Origin: Segatella hominis
GTDB lineage: Bacteria; Bacteroidota; Bacteroidia; Bacteroidales; Bacteroidaceae
Direction of reading: 5' to 3'
Assembly: GCF_004535825.1 (NCBI RefSeq)
Contig: NZ_SGVY01000003.1
Span: 62,001 to 126,000 of the forward strand
DNA: 64,000 bases
Every line of letters starts with the position of its first letter. Positions within the stretch are counted from its first letter, which is position 1. Position numbers and translations under genes: made by a program. Shown piece by piece: positions 44,907 through 53,969 of this stretch. A model generated the notes under the pieces. It was not told the origin of the DNA. It was given only the letters and a program-made list of their open reading frames with translations, and searched no databases.

Positions 44907-44922
44907 TGTTTCACGTGGAACA
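44907..44922. promoter_or_regulatory. parS-like site 1
   Basis: TGTTTCACGTGGAACA, matching the bacterial parS consensus (TGTTNCACGTGNAACA) at every fixed position. It lies 35 bases after the mnmG stop. A weaker copy with one good half (CACGTGAAACA) is at 45000-45015. Confidence 0.8.
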
Positions 44923-45053
44923 CAAACATTGTAAAGCTTTTGATTTTCAGTCAATTAAGATTGCTTTCATCAAGTGTTTTGTGGTTAAAGAAAAACTTTA
45001 ATCTCACGTGAAACACTACTTAAAGATACACCGAAAAAGAGACATAAAACGCT

Positions 45054-45143
45054 ATGGCTTTTCGAGAATATCTCAAGTTCGCCTTCAAGCAAAAGAGCAT
45101 TAAAAATGAGGATATGATCCGAAAGAAAAAAGCATTAAAATAA
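45054..45143 (+). CDS. 29-residue basic ORF (candidate)
   Basis: ATG at 45054 and TAA at 45143 in the gap between mnmG and apt. The product is Lys/Phe-rich (MAFREYLKFAFKQ...), unrecognised, and has only a weak ribosome-binding site. It could be a small protein or chance; the rest of this 328-base gap holds the parS-like sites and A-rich DNA. Confidence 0.25.
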   Translation: MAFREYLKFAFKQKSIKNEDMIRKKKALK

Positions 45144-45200
45144 GTACGTAAAAAACATATAATCAAAAGAATAAAACATATAATTAAGAAGTACAGAACT

Positions 45201-45731
45201 ATGAACAATCAGCTATTATTAGACAATCTGCGTTGCATACCAGATTGGCCAATTAAGGGTGTTAATTTCCGTGATGTTACTACCCTTTTCAAGAACCCTG
45301 CTTCGCTAAAAGAAATTAGCGATGAGATGTATGAATTGTATAAAGATAAAGGTATAACCAAGATTGTAGGCATAGAATCACGTGGATTCGTTATGTCTTC
45401 CGCATTAGCTATCAGACTTGGCGCAGGTGTTGTTCTTTGCCGCAAACCTGGAAAACTCCCTTGCAAAACCGTACAGGAAAGCTATGCTAAAGAATATGGT
45501 ATGGACACCATCGAAATCCATGAAGATGCGATCAATGAAAACGATGTTGTCCTACTCCATGACGACTTACTTGCCACTGGCGGAACCATGAAAGCAGCAT
45601 GCGATCTGGTTAAGAAATTCCATCCTAAAAAGGTTTACGCAAACTTCATTATCGAGTTGGTAAACGAGAATTTCATCGGCCGCAAGATCTTTGATGAAGA
45701 CGTTGAAGTTTCAACTCTTCTTCAATTATAG
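45201..45731 (+). CDS. apt: adenine phosphoribosyltransferase
   Basis: 176 residues. VLLHDDLLATGGTMKAA is the PRPP-binding loop, with the second Asp-Asp of the motif; GIESRGFVMSSALA and RKPGKLPCKT are Apt signatures. It salvages adenine to AMP. Lies 328 bases after mnmG and before uvrC, all plus strand. Confidence 0.96.
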   Translation: MNNQLLLDNLRCIPDWPIKGVNFRDVTTLFKNPASLKEISDEMYELYKDKGITKIVGIESRGFVMSSALAIRLGAGVVLCRKPGKLPCKTVQESYAKEYGMDTIEIHEDAINENDVVLLHDDLLATGGTMKAACDLVKKFHPKKVYANFIIELVNENFIGRKIFDEDVEVSTLLQL

Positions 45732-45738
45732 CCCCCTT

Positions 45739-45855
45739 ATGCCAAGCCTATATAAAGAAGCGAAGAATGCTTTTTTAATGTTTCAGTACGCATAAATACA
45801 GTTTTGAAACACAAAAAACGCCCTTTATCATAGTTTCATTATATAGGTTTGGCAT
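45739..45855. repeat. 117-bp inverted-repeat element between apt and uvrC
   Basis: ATGCCAAGCCTATATAA (45739-45755) faces TTATATAGGTTTGGCAT (45839-45855), complementary except one G.U. Inside is a smaller nested pair TGTTTCA/TGAAACA. No gene inside. It could be a MITE-like element or a large attenuator. Confidence 0.7.
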
Positions 45856-45911
45856 CATATTTAATAGTATGTTTTATAAAACACTTCACTGTACGTTTAA
45901 CAACGCTCATT

Positions 45912-45927
45912 CGTTTCACGTGAAACA
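45912..45927. promoter_or_regulatory. parS-like site 2
   Basis: CGTTTCACGTGAAACA: a perfect 14-bp palindrome, differing from the classical parS 16-mer only at the first base. It lies 39 bases before the uvrC ATG. Confidence 0.75.
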
Positions 45928-45965
45928 GGACTCAATTAAACTCCTATAAATAAAGGTATTGGAAT

Positions 45966-47813
45966 ATGACCAAGCAGGAAAATGAGGAAAGACTCACAAG
46001 ACTTAAGAATATTGTATTGAGCATGCCGGAGAAGCCTGGCAGCTATCAATATTATGATGAAAACCATACGATTATATACGTAGGAAAGGCCAAGAATCTG
46101 AAAAGACGCGTATCTTCATACTTCCACAAAGAAGTAGATAGATACAAAACAAAAGTACTCGTTTCTAAGATTTTCGACATTTCATATACGGTTGTCAATA
46201 CGGAAGAAGATGCACTTTTGCTTGAAAATAGCCTTATAAAAAAGTATAATCCCAGATATAATGTTTTGCTGAAAGACGGGAAAACATATCCTTCTATATG
46301 TGTGACAAACGAGTATTTTCCTCGCATTTTCAAGACTCGCCATATCAATAAAAAGGTGGGGACTTTCTTTGGGCCATACCCCCATATTGGCAGCATGTAC
46401 GCCGTTCTTGAGGTCATCAAGAAGCTTTACAAGCCAAGAACTTGCCGCTTTCCTATCACAAAAGAAGGCGTAGCTGTCGGTAAATATAAGCCATGTCTGG
46501 AGTACCATATTCACAATTGCGGTGCGCCATGTATCAACAAACAAAGCTACGAAGAATACCAGGAGAATATGCGCCAAGCTCGCGAAATCCTTAAAGGAAA
46601 TACAAGAGAAGTGAGCAAATATCTATATGATATGATGATGAAAAACGCAGAACTTCTGAAGTTTGAAATAGCTGAAGAATACAAGAAAAAGTATCAACTC
46701 TTGGATGAATTTGAGGCCAAAAGCGAGGTCGTGAGCCACACAATTACAGACGTAGATGTCTTCACCATCGTGAATGATGACTCCAACAAGAATGCCTTTA
46801 TCAACTATATTCATGTAAAGAATGGAACTATCAACCAGAGCTTTACCTATGAATATAAACGCAAACTGGAAGAAAGCGACGAGGAACTCTTGATTACAGC
46901 TATTCCAGAAATCAGGGAGCGTTTTCATTCCACTGCAAAAGAGATTATCGTTCCTTTCGAGATGGAATGGAAGCTAAAAGATGCATCATTTTTCGTACCA
47001 CAGAGAGGCGACAAGAAGCACCTTCTGGAACTCTCTGAGATGAACTGCAAGCAGTATAAGTTCGACCGTCTAAAGCAGGCAGAAAAGCTTAATCCTGAGC
47101 AGAAACAAACCCGTTTGATGAAGGAGTTACAGGCGAAATTAAAGCTTCCGAAGTTGCCATATCAGATAGAATGCTTTGATAACTCCAACATTTCCGGTAC
47201 AGACGCGGTGGCTGGCTGCATCGTATATAAAGGTATGAAACCTTCCAGAAAAGACTACAGGAAATACAATATAAAAACGGTTGTAGGACCCGATGATTAT
47301 GCCTCCATGCAAGAGGTCGTGAGACGTCGATATAGCCGCATGATGGACGAAGGAACACCCTTACCCGACCTCATTATTACGGATGGAGGTAAAGGTCAGA
47401 TGGACGTAGTTCATGCAGTTATAGCAGACGAATTACACTTGGACATCCCTATTGCAGGTCTTGCCAAAGACGACCGCCACCGCACCAATGAATTGCTCTA
47501 CGGTTTCCCGCCCAAAACCATAGCTCTTCCACCTGAAAGTGAGCTTTTCAAGGTTTTGACTCAGATACAGGACGAAGTACATCGATATGCCATTTCCTTC
47601 CACAGAGATAAGCGTTCTAAGCACGCTTTACACTCAGAATTGGACGACATCAAAGGCATTGGTCCAAAGGCTAAAGAAGCGCTTCTGAGCAAGTTTAAAA
47701 GCGTAAAAAAGGTCAAGGAAGCAAGTATAGAAACCCTGACAGAAGTACTCGGACCACATAAAGCGGAAATACTTGTGAAATATTTCACAGAAAAAGACAA
47801 GAATATCAAATAA
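45966..47813 (+). CDS. uvrC: excinuclease ABC subunit C
   Basis: 615 residues. The GIY-YIG nuclease start is PGSYQYYDENHTIIYVGKAK, a UvrB-interaction region follows (about 205-250), the RNase H-like nuclease core has ECFDNSNISGTDAV and ITDGGKGQ, and C-terminal helix-hairpin-helix motifs include LDDIKGIGPKAKEALL. It makes both incisions in nucleotide excision repair. First of a plus-strand run uvrC-dtd-mazG-deoC with gaps of 75, 1 and 82 bases. Confidence 0.97.
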   Translation: MTKQENEERLTRLKNIVLSMPEKPGSYQYYDENHTIIYVGKAKNLKRRVSSYFHKEVDRYKTKVLVSKIFDISYTVVNTEEDALLLENSLIKKYNPRYNVLLKDGKTYPSICVTNEYFPRIFKTRHINKKVGTFFGPYPHIGSMYAVLEVIKKLYKPRTCRFPITKEGVAVGKYKPCLEYHIHNCGAPCINKQSYEEYQENMRQAREILKGNTREVSKYLYDMMMKNAELLKFEIAEEYKKKYQLLDEFEAKSEVVSHTITDVDVFTIVNDDSNKNAFINYIHVKNGTINQSFTYEYKRKLEESDEELLITAIPEIRERFHSTAKEIIVPFEMEWKLKDASFFVPQRGDKKHLLELSEMNCKQYKFDRLKQAEKLNPEQKQTRLMKELQAKLKLPKLPYQIECFDNSNISGTDAVAGCIVYKGMKPSRKDYRKYNIKTVVGPDDYASMQEVVRRRYSRMMDEGTPLPDLIITDGGKGQMDVVHAVIADELHLDIPIAGLAKDDRHRTNELLYGFPPKTIALPPESELFKVLTQIQDEVHRYAISFHRDKRSKHALHSELDDIKGIGPKAKEALLSKFKSVKKVKEASIETLTEVLGPHKAEILVKYFTEKDKNIK

Positions 47814-47888
47814 ATATCGTATATTTGCATCTGAAATCATTATAGAAACAGAAAGAATTGATATATAAATATAAAAGAATAAGATAAC

Positions 47889-48341
47889 ATGAGAATCGTG
47901 ATACAACGTGTCGCACATGCCTCTGTTACCATTGAAGGCGAAGTAAAATCTGCTATCAAGCAAGGCTATCTCGTCCTCTTGGGTATAGAAGAAAGCGACA
48001 CTACAGAGGACATTGATTGGTTAGTAAGAAAGGTGATAGGACTGCGTGTTTTTGATGATGAAAACCATGTCATGAATCGTTCTATCATAGACATAAACGG
48101 GGAAATCCTGGTTATCAGCCAATTTACCCTTTTCGCCAGCTATAAGAAGGGAAATCGACCAAGTTGGCTGAGAGCTGCCAAACACGAAATCAGCATTCCA
48201 CTCTATGAGGAGTTCTGCAAAAAGCTCTCTGAAGCACTTGGAAAGCCTGTAGGAACAGGCGAATTCGGAGCTGATATGAAGGTTGAATTATTGAATGATG
48301 GTCCTGTTACCATCATGATGGACACTCATAATAAGGAATAA
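47889..48341 (+). CDS. dtd: D-aminoacyl-tRNA deacylase
   Basis: 150 residues, standard length. MRIVIQRVAHASVTIEG, ISQFTLFASYKKGNRPSW (SQFTL motif) and NDGPVTIMMDT (the Gly-cisPro loop) are family signatures. It hydrolyses D-aminoacyl-tRNA and Gly-tRNA(Ala). The next gene starts two bases after its stop. Confidence 0.96.
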   Translation: MRIVIQRVAHASVTIEGEVKSAIKQGYLVLLGIEESDTTEDIDWLVRKVIGLRVFDDENHVMNRSIIDINGEILVISQFTLFASYKKGNRPSWLRAAKHEISIPLYEEFCKKLSEALGKPVGTGEFGADMKVELLNDGPVTIMMDTHNKE

Positions 48342-48342
48342 A

Positions 48343-48678
48343 ATGACAATAAAAGAAGCACAGGAAGCCGTAGATAAATGGATCAAAGAGTATGGCGTTC
48401 GCTATTTCAGCGAGCTAACCAATATGGCTTGTCTCACAGAAGAAGTAGGAGAACTGGCTCGCGTCATCGCCCGAACATACGGCGACCAGAGCTTCAAGAA
48501 GGGCGAAAAGCCTAACCTCGGAGAGGAAATGGCAGACGTTCTCTGGGTTCTCATTTGTCTGGCTAACCAAACGGGAATCGACCTTACTGAAGAACTCAAA
48601 AAGAGCTTCGATAAGAAGACCCAAAGGGATTCTGAAAGGCATAAGAACAACCCGAAATTGAAGGGATATAATACCTGA
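48343..48678 (+). CDS. MazG-like nucleotide pyrophosphohydrolase
   Basis: 111 residues, all-alpha NTP-PPase fold. EEVGELARVIA and GEEMADVLWVL give the E-x-x-E and E-x-x-D metal ligands. It hydrolyses (d)NTPs to monophosphates as a pool-cleaning enzyme. The last residues (NPKLKGYNT) are encoded by the first copy of a 23-24 base repeat GAAATTGAAGG (48654, 48677, 48701) that continues past the stop. Confidence 0.92.
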   Translation: MTIKEAQEAVDKWIKEYGVRYFSELTNMACLTEEVGELARVIARTYGDQSFKKGEKPNLGEEMADVLWVLICLANQTGIDLTEELKKSFDKKTQRDSERHKNNPKLKGYNT

Positions 48679-48760
48679 AATTGAAGGAAATAAAACACCT
48701 GAAATTGAAGGAATCATATAGATAAACTTAACTTTAATAATTAAAAAAGTAACATTAAGT

Positions 48761-49699
48761 ATGAGCAGTATTAAAGAACAGGTTCTTGCACAGCAACAAG
48801 GACAATACAGTGAAGCAGACGACAAGTATTTGTCAGTTCTCAAACAGTATAATTGCAACCTTAACGATAAGGAAATTGCAGCAGAAGTAAAGAAACTCCT
48901 TGACGAGAAAGTTGCAGAAAACGAGACCATGGAGGTGAAGAAATTCCTCTTTGGAAGCGTTGAATTAACATCTCTCCATACAGAAGATACAGAGGAAAGT
49001 ATCTTGAAGATGATAGAGAAAGTCAACAAATTCTCCAAGGATTATCCTGAACTTCCTCATGTAGCAACAGTATGCACCTACCCTAACTTCGCTGGTCTCA
49101 TTAGCCAAAGTCTGGAAGTTGATGGCGTAGAAATCGCTGTCGTAAGCGGCAATTTCCCTTCTTCTCAGACTTTCATCGAGGTAAAGGTAGCTGAAACTGC
49201 ATTGGCTATTAAAGATGGTGCCACAGAGGTTGACATCGTAATGCCTGTTGGCAAGTTCTTCAGTGAGGATTACGAAGGCCTTTGCTCTGACATCCAGGAA
49301 CTGAAGGAAACATGTGGCGAGCACAAGATGAAATGTATCTTGGAGACTGGTTGCCTGAAGAACTGCAGCAACATCATGAAGGCTTCTATTCTTGCTATGT
49401 ACTCAGGTTCTGACTACATCAAGACATCTACTGGCAAGGAGAAAGTTTCTGCTACTCCAGAGGCTGCTTACGTGATGTGTCAGGCCATCAAGGCTTACTA
49501 CGAGAAGACTAGTATCCAGATTGGTTTCAAGCCAGCTGGCGGCATCAACACCGTTCACGATGCAATCGTTTACTACACAATTGTAAAAGAAGTTCTTGGC
49601 GAAAAGTGGTTAACCAACCAATGGTTCCGCTTGGGAACATCTAGACTTACCAACCTCCTCTTGAGCGAAATCCTTGGCAAGGAAATCAAGTATTTCTAA
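48761..49699 (+). CDS. deoC: deoxyribose-phosphate aldolase
   Basis: 312 residues, the longer Bacteroidota type. The Schiff-base Lys is in SDYIKTSTGK; VDIVMPVGKF and CILETGCL contain the other active-site Asp/Glu region, and GFKPAGGIN the phosphate loop. It splits deoxyribose-5-phosphate to glyceraldehyde-3-phosphate and acetaldehyde in deoxynucleoside use. Followed by a strong terminator. Confidence 0.95.
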   Translation: MSSIKEQVLAQQQGQYSEADDKYLSVLKQYNCNLNDKEIAAEVKKLLDEKVAENETMEVKKFLFGSVELTSLHTEDTEESILKMIEKVNKFSKDYPELPHVATVCTYPNFAGLISQSLEVDGVEIAVVSGNFPSSQTFIEVKVAETALAIKDGATEVDIVMPVGKFFSEDYEGLCSDIQELKETCGEHKMKCILETGCLKNCSNIMKASILAMYSGSDYIKTSTGKEKVSATPEAAYVMCQAIKAYYEKTSIQIGFKPAGGINTVHDAIVYYTIVKEVLGEKWLTNQWFRLGTSRLTNLLLSEILGKEIKYF

Positions 49700-49727
49700 A
49701 AAGGGAAAACTGATTCGTAGATAAAAC

Positions 49728-49773
49728 AAGGTCTTTCAACGGCAAATATAGCCAGTTGAAAGACCTTTATTTT
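49728..49773. terminator. terminator of deoC
   Basis: AAGGTCTTTCAAC pairs perfectly with GTTGAAAGACCTT and is followed by TTATTTTT. Confidence 0.9.
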
Positions 49774-49781
49774 TAGAGACT

Positions 49782-49893
49782 TATAGTCGTACGACTACTC
49801 ACTCTATAGACGTACGACTATAACCCCTATAAACGTACGACTATAGACTCTAATGACGTACGACTATAAACTTAATAAACGTACGAGCTTAAA
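49782..49893. repeat. five iterons with exact 23-bp period, core CGTACGACTATA
   Basis: CGTACGA starts at 49788, 49811, 49834, 49857 and 49880, spacing 23 each time. The flanks are less conserved. The first copy is a 16-bp perfect palindrome ATAGTCGTACGACTAT. The last copy overlaps the end of the minus-strand polyprenyl synthase gene. Confidence 0.85.
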
Positions 49894-50866
49894 CCTTACG
49901 TTCAATAACGAAATCAAGATAAGCTTTCAAAGCGTTATAGATAGCCTTATCTTCCACATAAGTGTCCAAGAAATTCATGGCTTCAGCATGAAAATCCCAC
50001 ATACGCTTATCTGCGTATTCTATACCTCCATTGGCTTTCGTAAATTCCACCAAACGAGCAATTTCATCAGGGGTTACGTCATGAGATTTCACCTTACGTG
50101 CCAGCTTCATCATCTCCTCGTCACCAGTAGATTTCAGCGCATAGATAACTGGCAAAGTCAACTTACCTTCAGCCATATCATTACCAGTAGGCTTACCTAT
50201 CTCCTGAGAATCGTAGTAATCAAAAATATCATCACGAATCTGGAAGATAACACCTAAATTCTGGCCAAATCGCTTGGCTTCCTCTATAGCAATCTGTGAA
50301 GCATTAGCCGACAAAGCACCGATACCGGCACAAGCCTCAAAAAGAGCTGCCGTTTTCTGCTTAATTACCTGATAATAAATGTCTTCCGATATTTCCTGAT
50401 TACTGATACTGTTCAATTGCAGAATCTCACCATTGGACAAAACACGTCCTAATTCAGCAAGATATCTCACTATTTCCTCAGAATGAGAATAGGAAACATG
50501 GAGCAAGGCAGTAGAGAGAATGAAGTCACCTACCAGTACTGCAACCTTATTATTATAAGTAGCATTGACACTTGCCTGACCACGGCGCTCCCCACTTTCA
50601 TCTACAACATCATCATGTACTAAAGAAGCCGTATGAAGCAGTTCCAAACCGACTGCTGAATGCTGAGTTACCTCAGTAACTTTGCCGAAATTCTTCGCCA
50701 TCAGCAGGATAAGCATAGGGCGCATACGCTTACCCGCACGCTGTCGAATATGGTCGAGAGCCTGTGAAAGAAGTCCGTCGCTATGCATCAAAGACTTATT
50801 AAACAAATCAATAAAATCTGTCAACTCTGCCTCAATAGGCTGTCTGATAAGTGATAAATAATCCAT
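49889..50866 (-). CDS. polyprenyl synthetase (trans-isoprenyl diphosphate synthase)
   Basis: 325 residues. The first Asp-rich motif is LVHDDVVDESGERRG (DDxxD) and the second IRDDIFDYYD. Between them are the Lys/Arg substrate residues GKRMRPML. It most likely makes the long side chain of menaquinone (octaprenyl- or longer), the quinone that the frd complex would use. Convergent with deoC; its stop is inside the iteron array. Confidence 0.93.
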   Translation of the reverse strand: MDYLSLIRQPIEAELTDFIDLFNKSLMHSDGLLSQALDHIRQRAGKRMRPMLILLMAKNFGKVTEVTQHSAVGLELLHTASLVHDDVVDESGERRGQASVNATYNNKVAVLVGDFILSTALLHVSYSHSEEIVRYLAELGRVLSNGEILQLNSISNQEISEDIYYQVIKQKTAALFEACAGIGALSANASQIAIEEAKRFGQNLGVIFQIRDDIFDYYDSQEIGKPTGNDMAEGKLTLPVIYALKSTGDEEMMKLARKVKSHDVTPDEIARLVEFTKANGGIEYADKRMWDFHAEAMNFLDTYVEDKAIYNALKAYLDFVIERKV

Positions 50867-50905
50867 TATGTGATAGTAAAACTACTTAATTTCTGAAATT
50901 TGATA

Positions 50906-50913
50906 CAAAATTA
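50906..50913 (-). promoter_or_regulatory. -7 box for the polyprenyl synthase
   Basis: Minus strand TAATTTTG, about 40 bases before the ATG. The divergent polA start lies 52 bases away with only a weak TAATTTTA upstream. Confidence 0.55.
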
Positions 50914-50964
50914 ATCAATTATTCGTGAAATGTGGCAATTTTTTAGTAATTTTACACCATAAAT

Positions 50965-53736
50965 ATGAATATTATGGATAAATTATTCCTTTTAGACGCG
51001 TATGCGCTCATTTATCGCTCGTATTACGCCTTTATCAAAGCTCCAAGAATCAATTCCAAGGGGCTTAACACTTCGTGTATCATGGGGTTCTGCAATACCC
51101 TCAACGAGATACTTACCAAGGAGAAACCAACTCATATCGCAGTGGCTTTCGACCATGGAAAGACCTTCCGCCATGAGGCTTTTCCTGCCTATAAAGCCCA
51201 GCGAGAAGAGACACCGGAAGACATCAAGCTCTCTGTGCCAATCATCAAAAACATACTCGAGGCCTACAACATTCCCATCCTCCAAGTGGAGGGTTTTGAG
51301 GCTGATGATATCATTGGTACTGTGGCGATTCAAGCTGGAGAGAAAGGTATAGAGACCTACATGCTCACACCGGATAAAGATTATGGTCAGCTGGTAAGGG
51401 AGAATGTATATATGTTCCGTCCTCGACATGGGGGCGGATATGAAACCTTGGGTGAAAAGGAAATTGAGGAAAAATACGGAATCGCTTCCCCACTCCAGGT
51501 TATTGACCTTTTGGCTCTCATGGGTGACTCGGCAGATAACTTCCCAGGATGTCCTGGTGTCGGAGAGAAAACGGCTGCCAAACTGATCAATGAATTTGGA
51601 AGCGTAGAGAACTTGATTGAAAATTCTTCTAAGGTGAAAGGCAAACTTCGCGAAAAAGTAGAAGGTGCCATTGAGGATATTAAAATCTCAAAGTTCCTGG
51701 CTACTATCCGGACTGATGTTCCTGTGGAAATTAAAATGGATGATTTGAAGTTAGTTGAACCTGATAAAGAAAAGTTGGACGAAATCTTCTCCGAACTCGA
51801 GTTCAAAAGCTTTGCAAACAGGATTCTTAAAAAACCTCAACAAAAGAAAATAAAGCCTACAGGAGAGCTCGATTTATTTGGCGCACAGCAAGACGATGGG
51901 CAGGATGTTCAAAAAAACGCGAGTTTTGAGACCCTTAAAAGCACTCCTCATAAGTATCAACTAATTGAAAATGAGAAAGATGCAAAGAAACTTTGTGATT
52001 ATTTGATGACATTCGGTATTCTCAGTTTAGATACAGAGACCACTTCTACTACTGCAATTGATGCAGAATTGGTAGGTTTGAGCTTTGCCGTCAAAGAAAA
52101 AGAGGCTTACTATGTCGCCATTTCTGCAAATCGTGAAGAAGCTTTAAAATTCGTAAACATCTTTAAACCGCTCTATGAAAACCCTCAAATTCTGAAAGTC
52201 GGCCAAAATATCAAATACGACTACGAGGTTTTGATGAATTACGGAGTGGAGATAAAAGGCAAGATGTTTGATACGATGATTGCTCACTATCTCATCCAAC
52301 CAGAGTTATACCACAACATGGATTATCTGGCTGAAGTCTTGCTCAATTACCAGACCATCCATATTGAGGAGTTGATTGGTCCGAAAGGCAGAAACCAGAA
52401 ATCGATGCGAGATCTTGCTCCATCCGATGTTTATGAATATGCAGCAGAAGATGCAGACATCACATTGCGATTGAAAAATGTACTTGAGCCAAAACTCAAG
52501 GAGATTCATTGTGAGGATCTGTTTTGGAATGTCGAAATGCCACTTGTTCCCGTTTTGGCCCACATGGAGATGAACGGAGTATGCATCGATACTGATACAC
52601 TGAAAGAAACGTCTAATAATTTGACCAACAGATTGGCGGACATAGAGCATCACATCTACGAACTGGCAGGTGAATCGTTCAACATAGCCTCTCCACGTCA
52701 GGTAGGTGAAATCCTCTTCGGAAAAATGAAGATTGTGGAGAAACCGAAAAAGACAAAGACGGGACAATATGTGACGAGTGAAGAAGTACTGCAACAGTTG
52801 AGAAGCAAGAGTCCGATCATCGATGAGATTCTGAACTACAGGGGTTTAAAGAAACTTCTGAGCACATACGTGGATGCTCTTCCTAAGCTCATCAACCCAC
52901 GTACTGGACATATACATGCCTCATTCAATCAGGCCATTACTGCCACAGGTCGCCTTTCATCAAGTGATCCAAACTTACAGAATATTCCTGTACGTGATGA
53001 TGATGGAAAAGAAATACGCCGCTGCTTTATTCCAGAGCCAGGCTGTCTGTTTTTTTCAGCAGACTACTCCCAGATAGAGTTGCGCATTATGGCACACTTG
53101 AGCGAAGACAAGAATATGGTAGAAGCCTTCCGTGAAGGTTCCGATATCCATGCCGCAACAGCTGCCAAAATATGGCATGAAGAAATATCGCAAGTTACTG
53201 ATACTCAGCGCAAAAAGGCAAAGACTGCCAACTTTGGTATCATCTATGGTATCACTACATTCGGTCTGGCGCAGCGCATGAATATAGAAAATAAAGAAGC
53301 CAAGCAAATCATTGAGGATTATTTCCGCACCTTCCCTGACGTAAAGGCCTATATGGAGAAATCAAAGGAAATTGCCCGCGAGAAAGGCTATGCTGAGACT
53401 ATTTTCCACCGCCGCCGCTACTTACCAGACATCAATAGCCGCAATGGTACAGTACGCGGTTTTGCCGAGCGCAATGCCATCAATGCCCCTATCCAAGGTT
53501 CAGAAGCCGACATCATCAAGGTTGCGATGGTTCGCATCTTCAACCGATTCAAAGCTGAAGGCATCAAGAGCAAAATGATCATCCAGGTACACGATGAGCT
53601 CAATTTCTCCGTCTATCCGGAAGAGAAAGAAAAAGTAGAGCAAATCGTGGTAGAGGAAATGCAGAATGCCTATCATCTGAGCGTACCATTAGTAGCCGAT
53701 GCAGGCTGGGGAAAGAACTGGCTGGAAGCACATTAA
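50965..53736 (+). CDS. polA: DNA polymerase I
   Basis: 923 residues (a second ATG three codons in is an alternative start). The 5' nuclease domain spans about 1-290 (LLDAYALIYRSYYAF, DSADNFPGCPGVGEKTA). The 3'-5' exonuclease region spans about 335-520, with DTETTSTTAIDAELVG showing the D-x-E, so proofreading is probably retained. The polymerase domain spans about 550-923 with SADYSQIELRIMAHLS, TANFGIIYGITTFGL and QVHDELNFSV. It fills gaps in repair and replaces primers. Confidence 0.97.
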   Translation: MNIMDKLFLLDAYALIYRSYYAFIKAPRINSKGLNTSCIMGFCNTLNEILTKEKPTHIAVAFDHGKTFRHEAFPAYKAQREETPEDIKLSVPIIKNILEAYNIPILQVEGFEADDIIGTVAIQAGEKGIETYMLTPDKDYGQLVRENVYMFRPRHGGGYETLGEKEIEEKYGIASPLQVIDLLALMGDSADNFPGCPGVGEKTAAKLINEFGSVENLIENSSKVKGKLREKVEGAIEDIKISKFLATIRTDVPVEIKMDDLKLVEPDKEKLDEIFSELEFKSFANRILKKPQQKKIKPTGELDLFGAQQDDGQDVQKNASFETLKSTPHKYQLIENEKDAKKLCDYLMTFGILSLDTETTSTTAIDAELVGLSFAVKEKEAYYVAISANREEALKFVNIFKPLYENPQILKVGQNIKYDYEVLMNYGVEIKGKMFDTMIAHYLIQPELYHNMDYLAEVLLNYQTIHIEELIGPKGRNQKSMRDLAPSDVYEYAAEDADITLRLKNVLEPKLKEIHCEDLFWNVEMPLVPVLAHMEMNGVCIDTDTLKETSNNLTNRLADIEHHIYELAGESFNIASPRQVGEILFGKMKIVEKPKKTKTGQYVTSEEVLQQLRSKSPIIDEILNYRGLKKLLSTYVDALPKLINPRTGHIHASFNQAITATGRLSSSDPNLQNIPVRDDDGKEIRRCFIPEPGCLFFSADYSQIELRIMAHLSEDKNMVEAFREGSDIHAATAAKIWHEEISQVTDTQRKKAKTANFGIIYGITTFGLAQRMNIENKEAKQIIEDYFRTFPDVKAYMEKSKEIAREKGYAETIFHRRRYLPDINSRNGTVRGFAERNAINAPIQGSEADIIKVAMVRIFNRFKAEGIKSKMIIQVHDELNFSVYPEEKEKVEQIVVEEMQNAYHLSVPLVADAGWGKNWLEAH

Positions 53737-53762
53737 TGCCAACTCAGAATGACACTAAAACA

Positions 53763-53875
53763 AGGGAACTTACATTATAAGTTCTAAACATGAATGAAAA
53801 AAAGAACTTTTGGTAAAAGAAACCTATAAAAAACAGAGGAACTTTGGAATAAGATAACTCCAAAGTTCCTTTTTA
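53763..53875 (+). terminator. two hairpins after polA
   Basis: GAACTTA/TAAGTTC at about 53765-53785, and AGGAACTTTGGA/TCCAAAGTTCCTTTTT at 53837-53875. The second has a T-run and is the more likely terminator. Confidence 0.8.
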
Positions 53876-53969
53876 TATTTCAGAAATTTGTGTAAGCAGG
53901 CGTCCTTGCCAACAAGTAAATTTCAGAACCAGCAAACAATAATAGTTTCAAATCATCAGCACTGCGGAT

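Noticed and set aside
49782-49893. CRISPR array
   Set aside because: A 23-bp period with a 12-bp conserved core leaves no room for repeat plus spacer, and no cas genes are present.
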